DNA of 13,465 nt from Streptosporangiaceae bacterium (GCA_030039095.1 JASHQP010000183.1:1-13465), one strand, 5' to 3'. Shown: positions 1-7,212, numbered from the stretch's first letter. Translations and numbers: made by a program. Notes: a model not told the origin generated them from the sequence alone.

Positions 1-667
1 TCCACCCGTCGCCGTCGCCGTCAGCGGCTCCGGACCGTAGCCCCTCAACCAGTGCACTGGTGAAAACTGACGGGGCGGCCACTCTGCCTGACGGGTCGCC
101 AACCCACGAACGCTGCTTTGCCCTCGACGCCATCAGCACGGCCTGGCCCTGGCCTTGCGGCAAGAAGTGCTTCAGGTCCAATTCCGCGTCGGCCTGGCCC
201 TTGCCGCCAGAGCGAGCGAATGCCCCGCTGTTACAGCAGTCCAGGATGATGACCTGGCGCGTGGCCCGGGTTTCGTCCAGCCGGTTCCACAGCCAGGCCG
301 CGCCTATCCCGGTCGACGTCAGGTGATTGTTATAGGTGTCCGCCGCTGCGAAGTACAAATTGTCCCAGTCATCGAGAAGCCCGTGGCAGGAGAGATACAG
401 CACTACCGTTTCGTTCCGCCCTCGCCCCTGCAGGAAGTCCTCTATCGCTATCTGGATGTCGCGTGCGTTGCCGTCCACGATCGAGGTCACGTCAAACCCC
501 CCGATTCGGGGGTTACCCAGCACCTCGGCCATTTCCATGGCATCGCTGGCCGCGGCGGGGAGGTTGGGGAGGTCGGCGTCAGAATAATTAGCCGTCGCTA
601 TGAGGAGCGCCCCCCGCGGTGCTTCTGTGATCTCCGGACCCTGCTGCGTGACGGGCGAGGTACTCAT
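1..667 (-). CDS. Caspase-like (peptidase C14) protease, C-terminus cut by window edge
   Basis: A cysteine protease of the caspase/metacaspase fold; 222 codons are visible and the frame runs off the left edge. The first core strand is ALLIATANY (residues 20-28). The catalytic His is in YLSCHG (His95) and the catalytic Cys in ILDCCNSGAF (Cys145, the second Cys by alignment to the metacaspase D-S-C-H-S-G motif). The last visible stretch, VFTSALVEGL followed by DGDGDG, is the usual post-catalytic helix and acidic loop of actinobacterial stand-alone caspases. The start is forced: the codon just upstream of ATG 665-667 is TAA, and no ATG, GTG or TTG follows in frame before the first core strand. 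The start lies inside the upstream EACC1 gene (80-nt overlap), so translation is probably coupled; AGGAACGG lies about 7 nt upstream. Likely role is the proteolytic effector of a conflict or cell-suicide module. Any C-terminal extra domain is out of view. Confidence 0.88.
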   Translation of the reverse strand, partial: MSTSPVTQQGPEITEAPRGALLIATANYSDADLPNLPAAASDAMEMAEVLGNPRIGGFDVTSIVDGNARDIQIAIEDFLQGRGRNETVVLYLSCHGLLDDWDNLYFAAADTYNNHLTSTGIGAAWLWNRLDETRATRQVIILDCCNSGAFARSGGKGQADAELDLKHFLPQGQGQAVLMASRAKQRSWVGDPSGRVAAPSVFTSALVEGLRSGAADGDGDGW

Positions 668-1004
668 TTATTATCCGTTCCTGCTGGGCCGAAGTGACCC
701 CGTTGACTCTGAGCGTCTCGCCATCGATCGTGACGTCCACACTATGGCCGGTACGCGTGGCCCAATTGACCACAGCGCCAACTACGGTGCGCAAGGCTTC
801 CTTTCCCAAGCGGACTGCGAGCAAGCCAACGAGGCTCTCCAGACCCTTCGCTCCTTCTGAGGGCGACGTGTCGGCGACAGGATCGACCGCGTCCACGTCG
901 AGGTCCAGAATCTGGGCTCGCAGCCGCTGGGTCATTTCGGCGACTTCGTCATCGTCGCCATCGGGCAGTGACTGAACCTGCACCGTCAAGTCAGCTTCGC
1001 TCAC
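588..1004 (-). CDS. EACC1-like effector-associated constant component
   Basis: A 138-aa acidic protein matching my memory of the EACC1 family (effector-associated constant component 1), small proteins coded next to caspases and other effectors in multicellular bacteria. Its features are an N-terminal strand LTVQVQSL, then the conserved block EMTQRLRAQILDLDVDAVDP (23-42). A hydrophobic helix with LRTVVGAVVNWATR (71-84) follows, then VDVTIDGETLRVNGVT (89-104), and a final helix QERIINEYLARH (108-119). I chose GTG 1002-1004 because GGAGGGGAG lies 6 nt upstream and because the family begins at this point; the longer reading from 1070 has no ribosome site. The last 26 codons overlap the caspase gene, giving a tail beyond LARHA that family members, as I recall them, lack. 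It is thought to be a regulatory or adaptor partner of the effector; the biochemical role is not known. Family call is from memory, not a search. Confidence 0.75.
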   Translation of the reverse strand: MSEADLTVQVQSLPDGDDDEVAEMTQRLRAQILDLDVDAVDPVADTSPSEGAKGLESLVGLLAVRLGKEALRTVVGAVVNWATRTGHSVDVTIDGETLRVNGVTSAQQERIINEYLARHAAGSGDHRSTAGGAPHSDG

Positions 1005-1010
1005 TGACAA

Positions 1011-1019
1011 CTCCCCTCC
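1011..1019 (-). promoter_or_regulatory. Ribosome binding site of the EACC1-like gene
   Basis: GGAGGGGAG on the minus strand lies 6 nt before GTG 1002-1004. It decides the start against the ATG/GTG-like codons further upstream in the same frame. Confidence 0.7.
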
Positions 1020-1174
1020 GACCTTATGGGTGCGTTCAGTCCGTCCACAACGGGCGTAGCTACCCCCCACGACGCGCCTTGGAGAAACGCGTTCGTATCA
1101 TCAGCACGGTCCAGAACGATCCCATGATTTCACGTCCGCCGGGAGCGTTGCCATGCTCGGAGGCGGCAGAGTTC

Positions 1175-2095
1175 TCATGCGGCCCGGTGGCCGTGGCTCT
1201 TGAAGACCTGGATCGTATGCCAGTCGACGTAGATGACGTCGACGGACGGCTGGCCTGGCCGGACGTTGAGCAGCGGCTGGCCGGCGAGGGCGTCGATGGC
1301 GCGGCCCGCCTGGCTGGTCGCGACGTAGAGCGGGGAGACGGTGACGCGCAGGTCGGGGTTGAGGCCGAGGACCCCGCAGTCGAAGAGCGCGTGGTGCAGC
1401 GAGCACAGCGCGATCGCGTTGGCCAGCTCGTCGGGGCCCTCCTGGCTGTGCCAGCGCACGTGCGCTGCTTCGATCGCGACGGGGTTGCGGCCGAGCCTGC
1501 CGTCGAATCCGCACATGGCGCATTGGTAGGCGTAGGCGCGCAGGACTTCCTCGGCGAAGCCGGATGCGCGTGGCCTGCGGGCTGAGGTCCGCGAGACCCG
1601 CGGCGCCTCGAGGACGGTGAGGTCGAGGCTGACTGCTGAGCAGATCATCTCGCTCAGCAGAGGCGTGAAGTGCTGGTCCAGGAGCAGCCGCGCGGCCGCG
1701 GCCAAGGTCGTGCTGTCGGCGAGGAGAGTGGTGACCTCGGGGCGGAGTTCTCCGACCGCGCCGTGGTCGAGCAGCCATCGCGCTCTTTCGGGGACGTCCG
1801 GGCCTATGTCCTTACCGTCGCGGTCGCGAAGCTCCCATAGGTCACGCTCGAGATGCACGAACGGCATGGCCGCTCGCTGGCGTTCCAGCGCCGGGCTTCT
1901 GACCGGAGGCCCGAAGTCGTTGATGAGCTGGCTGACAGGGTCCGCGGCCTCCGCATAAGCCGCCAGCGCAGAGCCGGTGGCCGCAAACCTGCCGAACAGC
2001 CACAGCAACAGCAGTGGCTTGTGTGGTGCCCGCCGCCCGCCGATCTGCGCTCTTCGCAGCCCGGACAGCCGGTCCATGAGTTCGTCCGGCGTCAC
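1175..2095 (-). CDS. HNH endonuclease with N-terminal sulfur-binding-like domain (phosphorothioate-DNA type IV restriction)
   Basis: A 306-aa protein with two parts. Residues 1-150 resemble the sulfur-binding domain of ScoMcrA/SprMcrA-type enzymes, which recognise phosphorothioate-modified DNA: RRAPHKPLLLLWLFGR (21-36), then FGPP (61-64) and PFVHLERDLWEL (78-89). Residues 185-245 are an HNH nuclease: C192-x2-C195, EAAHVRWH with His212, Asn226 in NAIAL, and C231-x2-HH-ALFD with His235, so the HNH triad and zinc ligands are complete. No SRA domain is present, as in short SprMcrA-like members. The GTG start overlaps the helicase stop as GTGA, so the two genes are translationally coupled and probably work together. 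Expected role: cut DNA carrying Dnd-type sulfur marks. No dnd genes are in the window, as expected of a cell that restricts this modification. The HNH part is certain; phosphorothioate specificity is inferred from family likeness and could be another modification. Confidence 0.85.
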   Translation of the reverse strand: MTPDELMDRLSGLRRAQIGGRRAPHKPLLLLWLFGRFAATGSALAAYAEAADPVSQLINDFGPPVRSPALERQRAAMPFVHLERDLWELRDRDGKDIGPDVPERARWLLDHGAVGELRPEVTTLLADSTTLAAAARLLLDQHFTPLLSEMICSAVSLDLTVLEAPRVSRTSARRPRASGFAEEVLRAYAYQCAMCGFDGRLGRNPVAIEAAHVRWHSQEGPDELANAIALCSLHHALFDCGVLGLNPDLRVTVSPLYVATSQAGRAIDALAGQPLLNVRPGQPSVDVIYVDWHTIQVFKSHGHRAA

Positions 2096-4872
2096 CGAGG
2101 CGCCCCGTGCGGCGCCCCCGCGTCCCAGCGGCAGAGGCTGTGGACGTCGCAGCGGCGGCAGTGTGGGCCGGGGCTGGCGTTGAAGACGCGCCGGCGCAGG
2201 TTCGCGACGGAGGATTCGACGGCTTGCTCGCTGGCGGTGATGGCGGCGGGGGAGACGTCGATGGGCTGGCGGTCGGCGGCCTTGAGGTCGTGGATGTAGG
2301 CGGCGTCGATCGGCAGGCCCTCGCGCCGGCCGGCGTCGGCGTAGATGGCGAGCTGCAGGGCGTAGTCGTCACCGGCGGCCGGGTCCGCGGAGGTCTTGTA
2401 GTCAACGATCGCCAGGGAGCGGACCTCGCCGTGCTCAACGTCCAGGATCACGTCGGCGCGGCCGCTGACGATCGCGGTGGGCAGGTGCAGCTCGAACGGC
2501 CGCTCGGTCTCCCAGACCCGCCGCAGGTCGTCGTCGTACTCCCGTATATAGGAGTGCACGAGCTGGCGGGCGGCCTCCTTGAGCTGGTGGTGGGCGGTCT
2601 TGCTCGCGGCGGGCAGGAAGAACCCCTCGTCCAGCATCCGGCTGATCTCGAGGCCGTCGGGCGGGTAGCCGTGCCGGGTGGTGTACTCGGCGACCGCGCG
2701 CAGGATGTGGTGCACGGCCTTGCCGTAGCCCAGTTCGGGCGCCAGGAGCGGCTGGAACCCGAGCACGGTGCGCAGCCGGTAAGAGAACCCGCAGGCGCGG
2801 TACGCGGCCAGCTCGCTGAACGTCAGCGTGACCGGGTCGTCGGCGTCCTCGTTGTGGATCTGTTCCAAAGAGGGCAGGGGGAGCGGGATTTCGGCCGCGT
2901 GGCCGGTGACTTCCTGGTGGTACGGGGAGGCGCCGACGCGCCTGCGGGTGATGCGCTCGTGGCGGGACAGCGACAGCCAGTCCCGTGCCCTGGTCATCGC
3001 GACGTAGAACAGCCGCCGCTCGTCGGCGTCGGAGCCCTCGTAGCGCTGCGGGCTGAACAGGTGCCGCGGGACCAGCCAGTCGCGGGGCCGCCCGGTCCGC
3101 GACGACGGGAAGCGGCTGGTGGTCAGCGACGGCACGAACACCGCGTCCCACTCCAGGCCCTTGGCCTTGTGGATCGTGGTCAGGTCGACCGCGTCGGTCA
3201 GCACGTCGGGCTCGCCGTCGAAGTCCTCGTAGGCGCCCTTGGCGTAGTTGGCGATGTAGATCGCCAGGTTCATGTAGTACCAGCTGCCGCGGTCCTGGCC
3301 GCCGCTCTGGGCGCCGGCTTCGTCGGGGTGCGGCCTGCTGCGCCGCCGGACCGCCTCGTAGTCGGCCAGGATCGACGAGCACCGGGCGAGCGTGCCCAGC
3401 CGGGAGCTGGTCATCGCGTCGTCGGCGTTCCAGCCGGCGACGCCGAGGTCGCCGAGAAGCTCGTAGAAGTCGGCGACCAGGCTGACCGGCCGGGCCTCGC
3501 TGGGAACGCTGGCCTTGAGGGCCAGCAGCCGCTCCCGCACGTGCTTTTCCTGCACGTCGTCCAGGCCGTACAGGTCGCGGCAGGAGTCGAAGACCTCGTC
3601 ATCGGTGGGAATCTCGCCCCAGGCGCGCGGCTCGGACGACCACCGGTGGTCCACCAGCCAGGCATAGGTCCTGCCGAACACCTGCGCCTCGGGCCGCGCG
3701 AACAGCCCGGTGCGCCCCGCCGGCTGCACCGGCACGCCGTGCGCGTCGAACGCCTCGAGCAGCCGCGGGTAGGCGGCCCGGGTGCGCACCAGGACCGCGA
3801 TGCGCCGGTACGGCAGGCCCTTGTCATGGAGCCGCCTGATCGTCTCCGCGATGCGCTCGCCCTCGTCGGCCTCGGTGTCCGCGGCCCAGGTGACGACCTC
3901 GACTCCGCCGGGTCCGGCGGGCGGCCGGAACGCGCTCATCTGTTTGTCCAGCCGGCCGGGGATCGAGCTGGCGAACGACGCGGCCGCCTGCACGATGCGG
4001 GGGCGGCTGCGCCGGTTGACCGTGATCGTGAACGTGCGCACGCCGGGGTAGCGGCCGGCGAACTCGACGATGTTGCGGACGTCGGAGCCGCGCCACTGGT
4101 AGATGGCCTGGTCGTCGTCGCCGACCACGCACAGCTCCACCCGCGGGCCGGTCAGCAGGCGGACCAGCCGTTCCTGCGCGGGGTTGACGTCCTGGTACTC
4201 GTCCACGATCAGGTGCCGCAGCGCACCGTGCACCTTCGCCGCCACGTCCGGCTTCTGCAGTTCGGCCACCGCGCGGGCGATCAGCTGCCCGTAGGTCAGC
4301 AGCCGGAACTGTTCGAGGAGCCCGTAAAACTTCTCTGCCATGGCCTTGAACGGGTCGTCGAGTTGCCCGACCGGGATGAGCTCGTTCTCGACGACTTCGA
4401 GGTTTTCCAGGAACGCCTTGATCGAGTCGAAGAGTCTGCCGGTCAGGTCCTTGAGCCGGAGCGCGGGCGCTTCCCGGCACAAGAACGCGGTCAGCCGCCG
4501 CTCGTCGAGAACGTCGAACGTCTCGTACCGCGGAACGTGCTGCTGCAGCAGCCGGAAACAGTAGGAGTGGATCGTCCCCACGAACGCCGCGCCGAGCTTG
4601 TCCAGCGAGCCGGCGCCGAGCCGTTCTTCCACCCGGGCGGAGATGCGGGCCCTGAGCTCGTCCGCGGCGCGCTCGGTGAACGTGAACGCGATGATCCCCG
4701 CCGGGTCGGCGCCGTCGGCCATCAGCTGCGCGAACCGCTGCGCAACCACCTCGGTCTTGCCCGAGCCCGCCGACGCGATGATCTGCAGATGCGAGCCGCG
4801 GTGCAGCACAGCCGCCCGCGCATCACCCTCGAGCTGCGGGGAAACCGCGCCATACGCGATGACATCTCCCAC
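2092..4872 (-). CDS. UvrD/AddA-type ATP-dependent DNA helicase fused to RecB-like Fe-S nuclease
   Basis: A 926-aa SF1A helicase-nuclease. Helicase motifs run in order: Walker A ASAGSGKT (33-40), Ia AFTFTERAADEL (62-73), II LIVDEYQD (221-228), III VVGDDDQAIYQWRGSD (249-264), IV around RRSRPRIV (287-294), V TTIHKAKGLEW (565-575) and VI RRLFYVAMTRAR (619-630). The C-terminal PD-(D/E)XK domain has GKAVHHILRAV (717-727), Asp807 in GRADVILD, Asp824 and Lys826 in IVDYKTSAD, and Gln840/Tyr844 in LQLAIY. Cys694 with C905-x2-C908-x5-C914 forms the iron-staple cysteine set of AddB/AdnB nucleases, so every catalytic and cluster ligand is present. Start is GTG 4870-4872: an in-frame TAG sits two codons upstream and the Q-motif region follows at once. 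The only SD-like bases, AGGA, lie about 1 nt before the GTG. Its partner is the coupled HNH gene downstream. It could be a general repair nuclease, but that coupling favours defence. Confidence 0.93.
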   Translation of the reverse strand: MGDVIAYGAVSPQLEGDARAAVLHRGSHLQIIASAGSGKTEVVAQRFAQLMADGADPAGIIAFTFTERAADELRARISARVEERLGAGSLDKLGAAFVGTIHSYCFRLLQQHVPRYETFDVLDERRLTAFLCREAPALRLKDLTGRLFDSIKAFLENLEVVENELIPVGQLDDPFKAMAEKFYGLLEQFRLLTYGQLIARAVAELQKPDVAAKVHGALRHLIVDEYQDVNPAQERLVRLLTGPRVELCVVGDDDQAIYQWRGSDVRNIVEFAGRYPGVRTFTITVNRRSRPRIVQAAASFASSIPGRLDKQMSAFRPPAGPGGVEVVTWAADTEADEGERIAETIRRLHDKGLPYRRIAVLVRTRAAYPRLLEAFDAHGVPVQPAGRTGLFARPEAQVFGRTYAWLVDHRWSSEPRAWGEIPTDDEVFDSCRDLYGLDDVQEKHVRERLLALKASVPSEARPVSLVADFYELLGDLGVAGWNADDAMTSSRLGTLARCSSILADYEAVRRRSRPHPDEAGAQSGGQDRGSWYYMNLAIYIANYAKGAYEDFDGEPDVLTDAVDLTTIHKAKGLEWDAVFVPSLTTSRFPSSRTGRPRDWLVPRHLFSPQRYEGSDADERRLFYVAMTRARDWLSLSRHERITRRRVGASPYHQEVTGHAAEIPLPLPSLEQIHNEDADDPVTLTFSELAAYRACGFSYRLRTVLGFQPLLAPELGYGKAVHHILRAVAEYTTRHGYPPDGLEISRMLDEGFFLPAASKTAHHQLKEAARQLVHSYIREYDDDLRRVWETERPFELHLPTAIVSGRADVILDVEHGEVRSLAIVDYKTSADPAAGDDYALQLAIYADAGRREGLPIDAAYIHDLKAADRQPIDVSPAAITASEQAVESSVANLRRRVFNASPGPHCRRCDVHSLCRWDAGAPHGAPR

Positions 4873-5039
4873 GTCCTAAAGACGCGGACGACGGCCCTTC
4901 GGTGCGCAAGCAGGGTGAAACTGGCCGGCAATATGTTGCGGCTTTTCTGACCGGCGCGCGAAGCGATATGACAGGAAAGGCTAGACCTATCTGATGGTCT
5001 TTATCGCGTGCCAAGCGATGTTACGGCGGGCGATGTCTC

Positions 5040-6182
5040 TCAGACCCGCTGTCGCGTCGCAGCGAGGATGGAGCCGATCATCGAGCGGGCCGGCATGTGG
5101 CGGGTGGCCACATCGCGGCCCCGGCAGAGCGCACCGCTTCGCAGGAACATCCCGCGGGCCAGGCGGCGGGAGTCGCGCTGGCTGGCGCGGACCGGCCTGG
5201 TGGTTCGCTCCAGATAGTGGTCGAGAGCCAGCGGGACGAGGCGGGCATCGGCACGGGATAGCTCGTCGGCGAGGGCGGCGGCGCAGCGGAGCGCGGCCGA
5301 GGCGCCGGCCCCCGCTGTGGGCAGGAAGGCAGTCCCGGCATCACCGCACAAGACGACACGACCCCTGCGCAGCGGCCGTGAGCGGACGTCGCGCAGAGAC
5401 CAGGGCCAGAGCTGGCGGGCCTCACCCAGCGCGGCCTCGATCTGCGGGACCGCCGCCGCCTCGCCCAGCGCGCCGCGCAGCCTCGCCGTCACTTCTGCTT
5501 CGCTCAGCCCGTCCGCGGGGGCGGTGGCGGCGGGTACAGCGACGAAGTACATCGCGCGGCCGGGTACCGGGTAGACGCCGAACAGCGCGCCCGCCAGCCA
5601 CAGCTCGCGCGCCGTCTCGGGCGGGAAGATCCCCGCCCGCCCCCACCACGTCCAGCCAACCCAGCCGGTGTCGAAGCCAGGCTGGGGTCCGAAGAGCATC
5701 TCGCGGGTGGCCGAACCGATGCCATCACAGCCCACGACCAGATCGAATCGCTCGCGGGAGCCGTCGCTCAGCGACGCCTCGGCCTGTGATCCCGCCTCGC
5801 GGAGCTCGCTGACCGTCGTCCCCATGCGCAGGTCCACGCGCCCGCCGCCCGCCGCCCGCAGCAACTCGATCAAAGTGCCCCGGGCGGTCATGTACGTGGG
5901 GCCGTAGCCGGCCATCAGCCGGGCGAAATCGACCGAGCGGATCACGCCGCCGTCGCGGCCGGCGATCTCATACGTCCTCAGCTCAGCGCTGGCGGCGGCG
6001 AATCCGGGATAGGCGCCGATCCCGTGCAGCACGGCCGACCCGAACGGATACAGCGAGATCGCGTATCCGCTTTCCCGGTAGCTATCTGCCCGTTCGGCTA
6101 CGACCGGCTCGCGGCCCTGGCGCGCCAGCTTCGCCGCCAGGGTGAGTCCGGCGATGCCCCCGCCGACGATCAGGACGCGCAT
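5040..6182 (-). CDS. FAD-dependent monooxygenase (PHBH-like class A)
   Basis: A 380-aa flavoprotein of the single-component aromatic hydroxylase type, which uses NAD(P)H and O2 to hydroxylate a substrate; probably cytoplasmic, since no signal peptide is seen. Motifs: dinucleotide-binding GGGIAG (7-12) at the very N-terminus, the family DG motif VVGCDGIGSATRE (149-161), and the GD motif RVVLCGDAGTAFLPTAGAGAS (275-295), which binds the FAD ribityl/pyrophosphate. Length is normal and all cofactor motifs are intact. ATG 6180-6182 is right because the Rossmann strand MRVLIVGGG starts there. The upstream ribosome site is poor (GCGAG), and a -10-like TAGACT lies only 10 nt away, so the message may be nearly leaderless. 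A TGTCCG-N5-CGGACA palindrome just upstream puts it in the IclR-controlled regulon. The substrate is not readable from sequence. Confidence 0.92.
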   Translation of the reverse strand: MRVLIVGGGIAGLTLAAKLARQGREPVVAERADSYRESGYAISLYPFGSAVLHGIGAYPGFAAASAELRTYEIAGRDGGVIRSVDFARLMAGYGPTYMTARGTLIELLRAAGGGRVDLRMGTTVSELREAGSQAEASLSDGSRERFDLVVGCDGIGSATREMLFGPQPGFDTGWVGWTWWGRAGIFPPETARELWLAGALFGVYPVPGRAMYFVAVPAATAPADGLSEAEVTARLRGALGEAAAVPQIEAALGEARQLWPWSLRDVRSRPLRRGRVVLCGDAGTAFLPTAGAGASAALRCAAALADELSRADARLVPLALDHYLERTTRPVRASQRDSRRLARGMFLRSGALCRGRDVATRHMPARSMIGSILAATRQRV

Positions 6183-6191
6183 CTCGCGGGC

Positions 6192-6197
6192 AGTCTA
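6192..6197 (-). promoter_or_regulatory. Candidate -10 element of the monooxygenase gene
   Basis: TAGACT on the minus strand keeps the conserved T-A-...-T positions. Transcription from it would begin within a few bases of the ATG at 6182, giving a near-leaderless mRNA, which fits the weak ribosome site. No good -35 is visible; the palindrome 6201-6217 occupies the spacer. Confidence 0.3.
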
Positions 6198-6200
6198 GTT

Positions 6201-6217
6201 TGTCCGCTAGCCGGACA
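6201..6217. promoter_or_regulatory. Operator palindrome 1, upstream of the monooxygenase gene
   Basis: TGTCCGCTAGCCGGACA: perfect 6-bp arms TGTCCG/CGGACA around 5 nt, 19 bp from the monooxygenase start. The same spacing and arms recur at 7213-7229 and 7447-7463. The probable ligand is the IclR-family protein coded at 6284-7123. Confidence 0.65.
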
Positions 6218-6283
6218 GGTCTCCGGAAAGGCCCCGCTCAGCCCTGGTGCGACCGTGTCAGCGCGCCGTCGGAACGGGTCGCG

Positions 6284-7123
6284 CTAGCCAGCAGCGGCCG
6301 GCGCGGGCGGCGGGGCAGCCGACCGGTCCACGGTGACCTGCGGCGCCGACTGGTATGCCGCCCAGTCGGCGCTGATGGCGCTGGCGGTCTGCAGCAGCAG
6401 CGGCAGGTACTGCCCGGTCAGCACCTCGACGGGAGTCTCGGCCGCGTGGGTGTTGACGTTCAGGGAGGCGATGACCTGGCCGTCCCCGCCCCGCAGCGGT
6501 GCGGCCACGGACCGGATCCCGGCAGCGAGCTCCTCGTCGGTCAGCGCCCAGCCGCGGGCTCGGACCCGCCGCAGCATGGCAGCGCGTTCCTCGCGCGCCG
6601 GCAGGAAGCGAGGAGTGATCCCCGATCGGCTCGGCTCGGCGAGGACCCGCTCGGCCTCCTCCAGTGGCATCGCCGCCAGCAGCACCTTGCCGAGCGAGGT
6701 CTGCATGGCCGGGAACCGGGTCCCGATCGTCACGACCAGCGCGACGATCTTGGGAACGGCGACCCTCGCCACGTAGACGATGTCCGAGCCGTCGAGCTGG
6801 GCAATCGAGCTGGACTCGTGGGTCTGGCCGACCAGCTGCTCCATGTGCGGCCGGGCGACCTCCCAGAGGTTGCGGGACAGGACGTAGGACATGCCAAGCT
6901 CCAGCACGCGTGGCGTCAATTCGAAGCCGCGCTCGGCAGAGCGCACGTAACCCAGCTGCTCGAGGGTGATCAGCACGCGGCGCGCCGTCGGCCGGGCCAG
7001 TCCGGCCGCCCCGGCCACGGCGGTCAGGGACATGACCGGCTGCTGCGGCCGGAACACCCGGATCACGTCGAGGCCGCGTGCCAGCGCTTCGATGAAGTCC
7101 GGGCTGCGGTCCCTGCGTGCCAT
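6284..7123 (-). CDS. IclR-family transcriptional regulator (PcaR/PobR-like)
   Basis: A 279-aa DNA-binding regulator. The N-terminal winged helix-turn-helix spans about residues 10-72 (FIEALARGLDVIRVF, recognition part ARPTARRVLITLEQLGYV, wing RGFELTPRVLEL). The C-terminal IclR effector-binding domain spans about 85-250 (HESSSIAQLDGSDIVYVAR, TSLGKVLLAAM, NVNTHAAETPVE). The FIEALARGL opening and the 'PTARR...TPRVLELG' pattern are those of the PcaR/PcaU/PobR branch, which senses aromatic-pathway intermediates such as beta-ketoadipate or 4-hydroxybenzoate. A low-complexity Pro/Ala tail ends the protein. I chose ATG 7121-7123, since GGAGAGGAG lies 4 nt upstream; a longer reading from 7168 has no such site and adds non-family residues. 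It is divergent from the transporter operon. Its probable operators are the three matching palindromes, one in its own control region, implying autoregulation. Effector unknown. Confidence 0.93.
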   Translation of the reverse strand: MARRDRSPDFIEALARGLDVIRVFRPQQPVMSLTAVAGAAGLARPTARRVLITLEQLGYVRSAERGFELTPRVLELGMSYVLSRNLWEVARPHMEQLVGQTHESSSIAQLDGSDIVYVARVAVPKIVALVVTIGTRFPAMQTSLGKVLLAAMPLEEAERVLAEPSRSGITPRFLPAREERAAMLRRVRARGWALTDEELAAGIRSVAAPLRGGDGQVIASLNVNTHAAETPVEVLTGQYLPLLLQTASAISADWAAYQSAPQVTVDRSAAPPPAPAAAG

Positions 7124-7127
7124 GTGT

Positions 7128-7136
7128 CTCCTCTCC
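7128..7136 (-). promoter_or_regulatory. Ribosome binding site of the IclR regulator
   Basis: GGAGAGGAG on the minus strand lies 4 nt before ATG 7121-7123 and fixes that start over the upstream ATG at 7168. Confidence 0.75.
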
Positions 7137-7190
7137 CCAGCATGTTCCCCGGCGCCGGTACCGCACATGGCACCACGGACGCCGACACCG

Positions 7191-7196
7191 ACTGTA
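7191..7196 (-). promoter_or_regulatory. Candidate -10 element of the IclR regulator gene
   Basis: TACAGT on the minus strand (4 of 6 to TATAAT) lies about 70 nt before the regulator ATG. The palindrome 7213-7229 would cover the -35 position, as expected for autoregulation. No clear -35 hexamer is visible. Confidence 0.3.
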
Positions 7197-7212
7197 GCGC
7201 GAGAGGTCCATG

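Noticed and set aside
1008..1070. Longer N-terminus for the EACC1-like protein
   Set aside because: The extra 22 residues are unlike the family, have no ribosome site, and a strong GGAGGGGAG stands before GTG 1002-1004.
1005..1174. Promoter for the EACC1 gene (TTGTGG ... CATAAG on the minus strand)
   Set aside because: The -10-like bases lie only a few nt from the ribosome site, so transcription would start within or after it. No convincing alternative was found.
2107..4950. A 947-codon open frame on the plus strand opposite the helicase
   Set aside because: It is low-complexity Arg/Gly/Val/Asp-rich translation with no family motif, the usual antisense shadow of a high-GC gene. The minus strand carries all helicase and nuclease motifs.
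4983..5000. AGACC-N8-GGTCT inverted repeat between monooxygenase and helicase, considered as a terminator or operator
   Set aside because: Arms are only 5 bp and no T-run follows. Such a repeat is expected by chance in a gap of this size.
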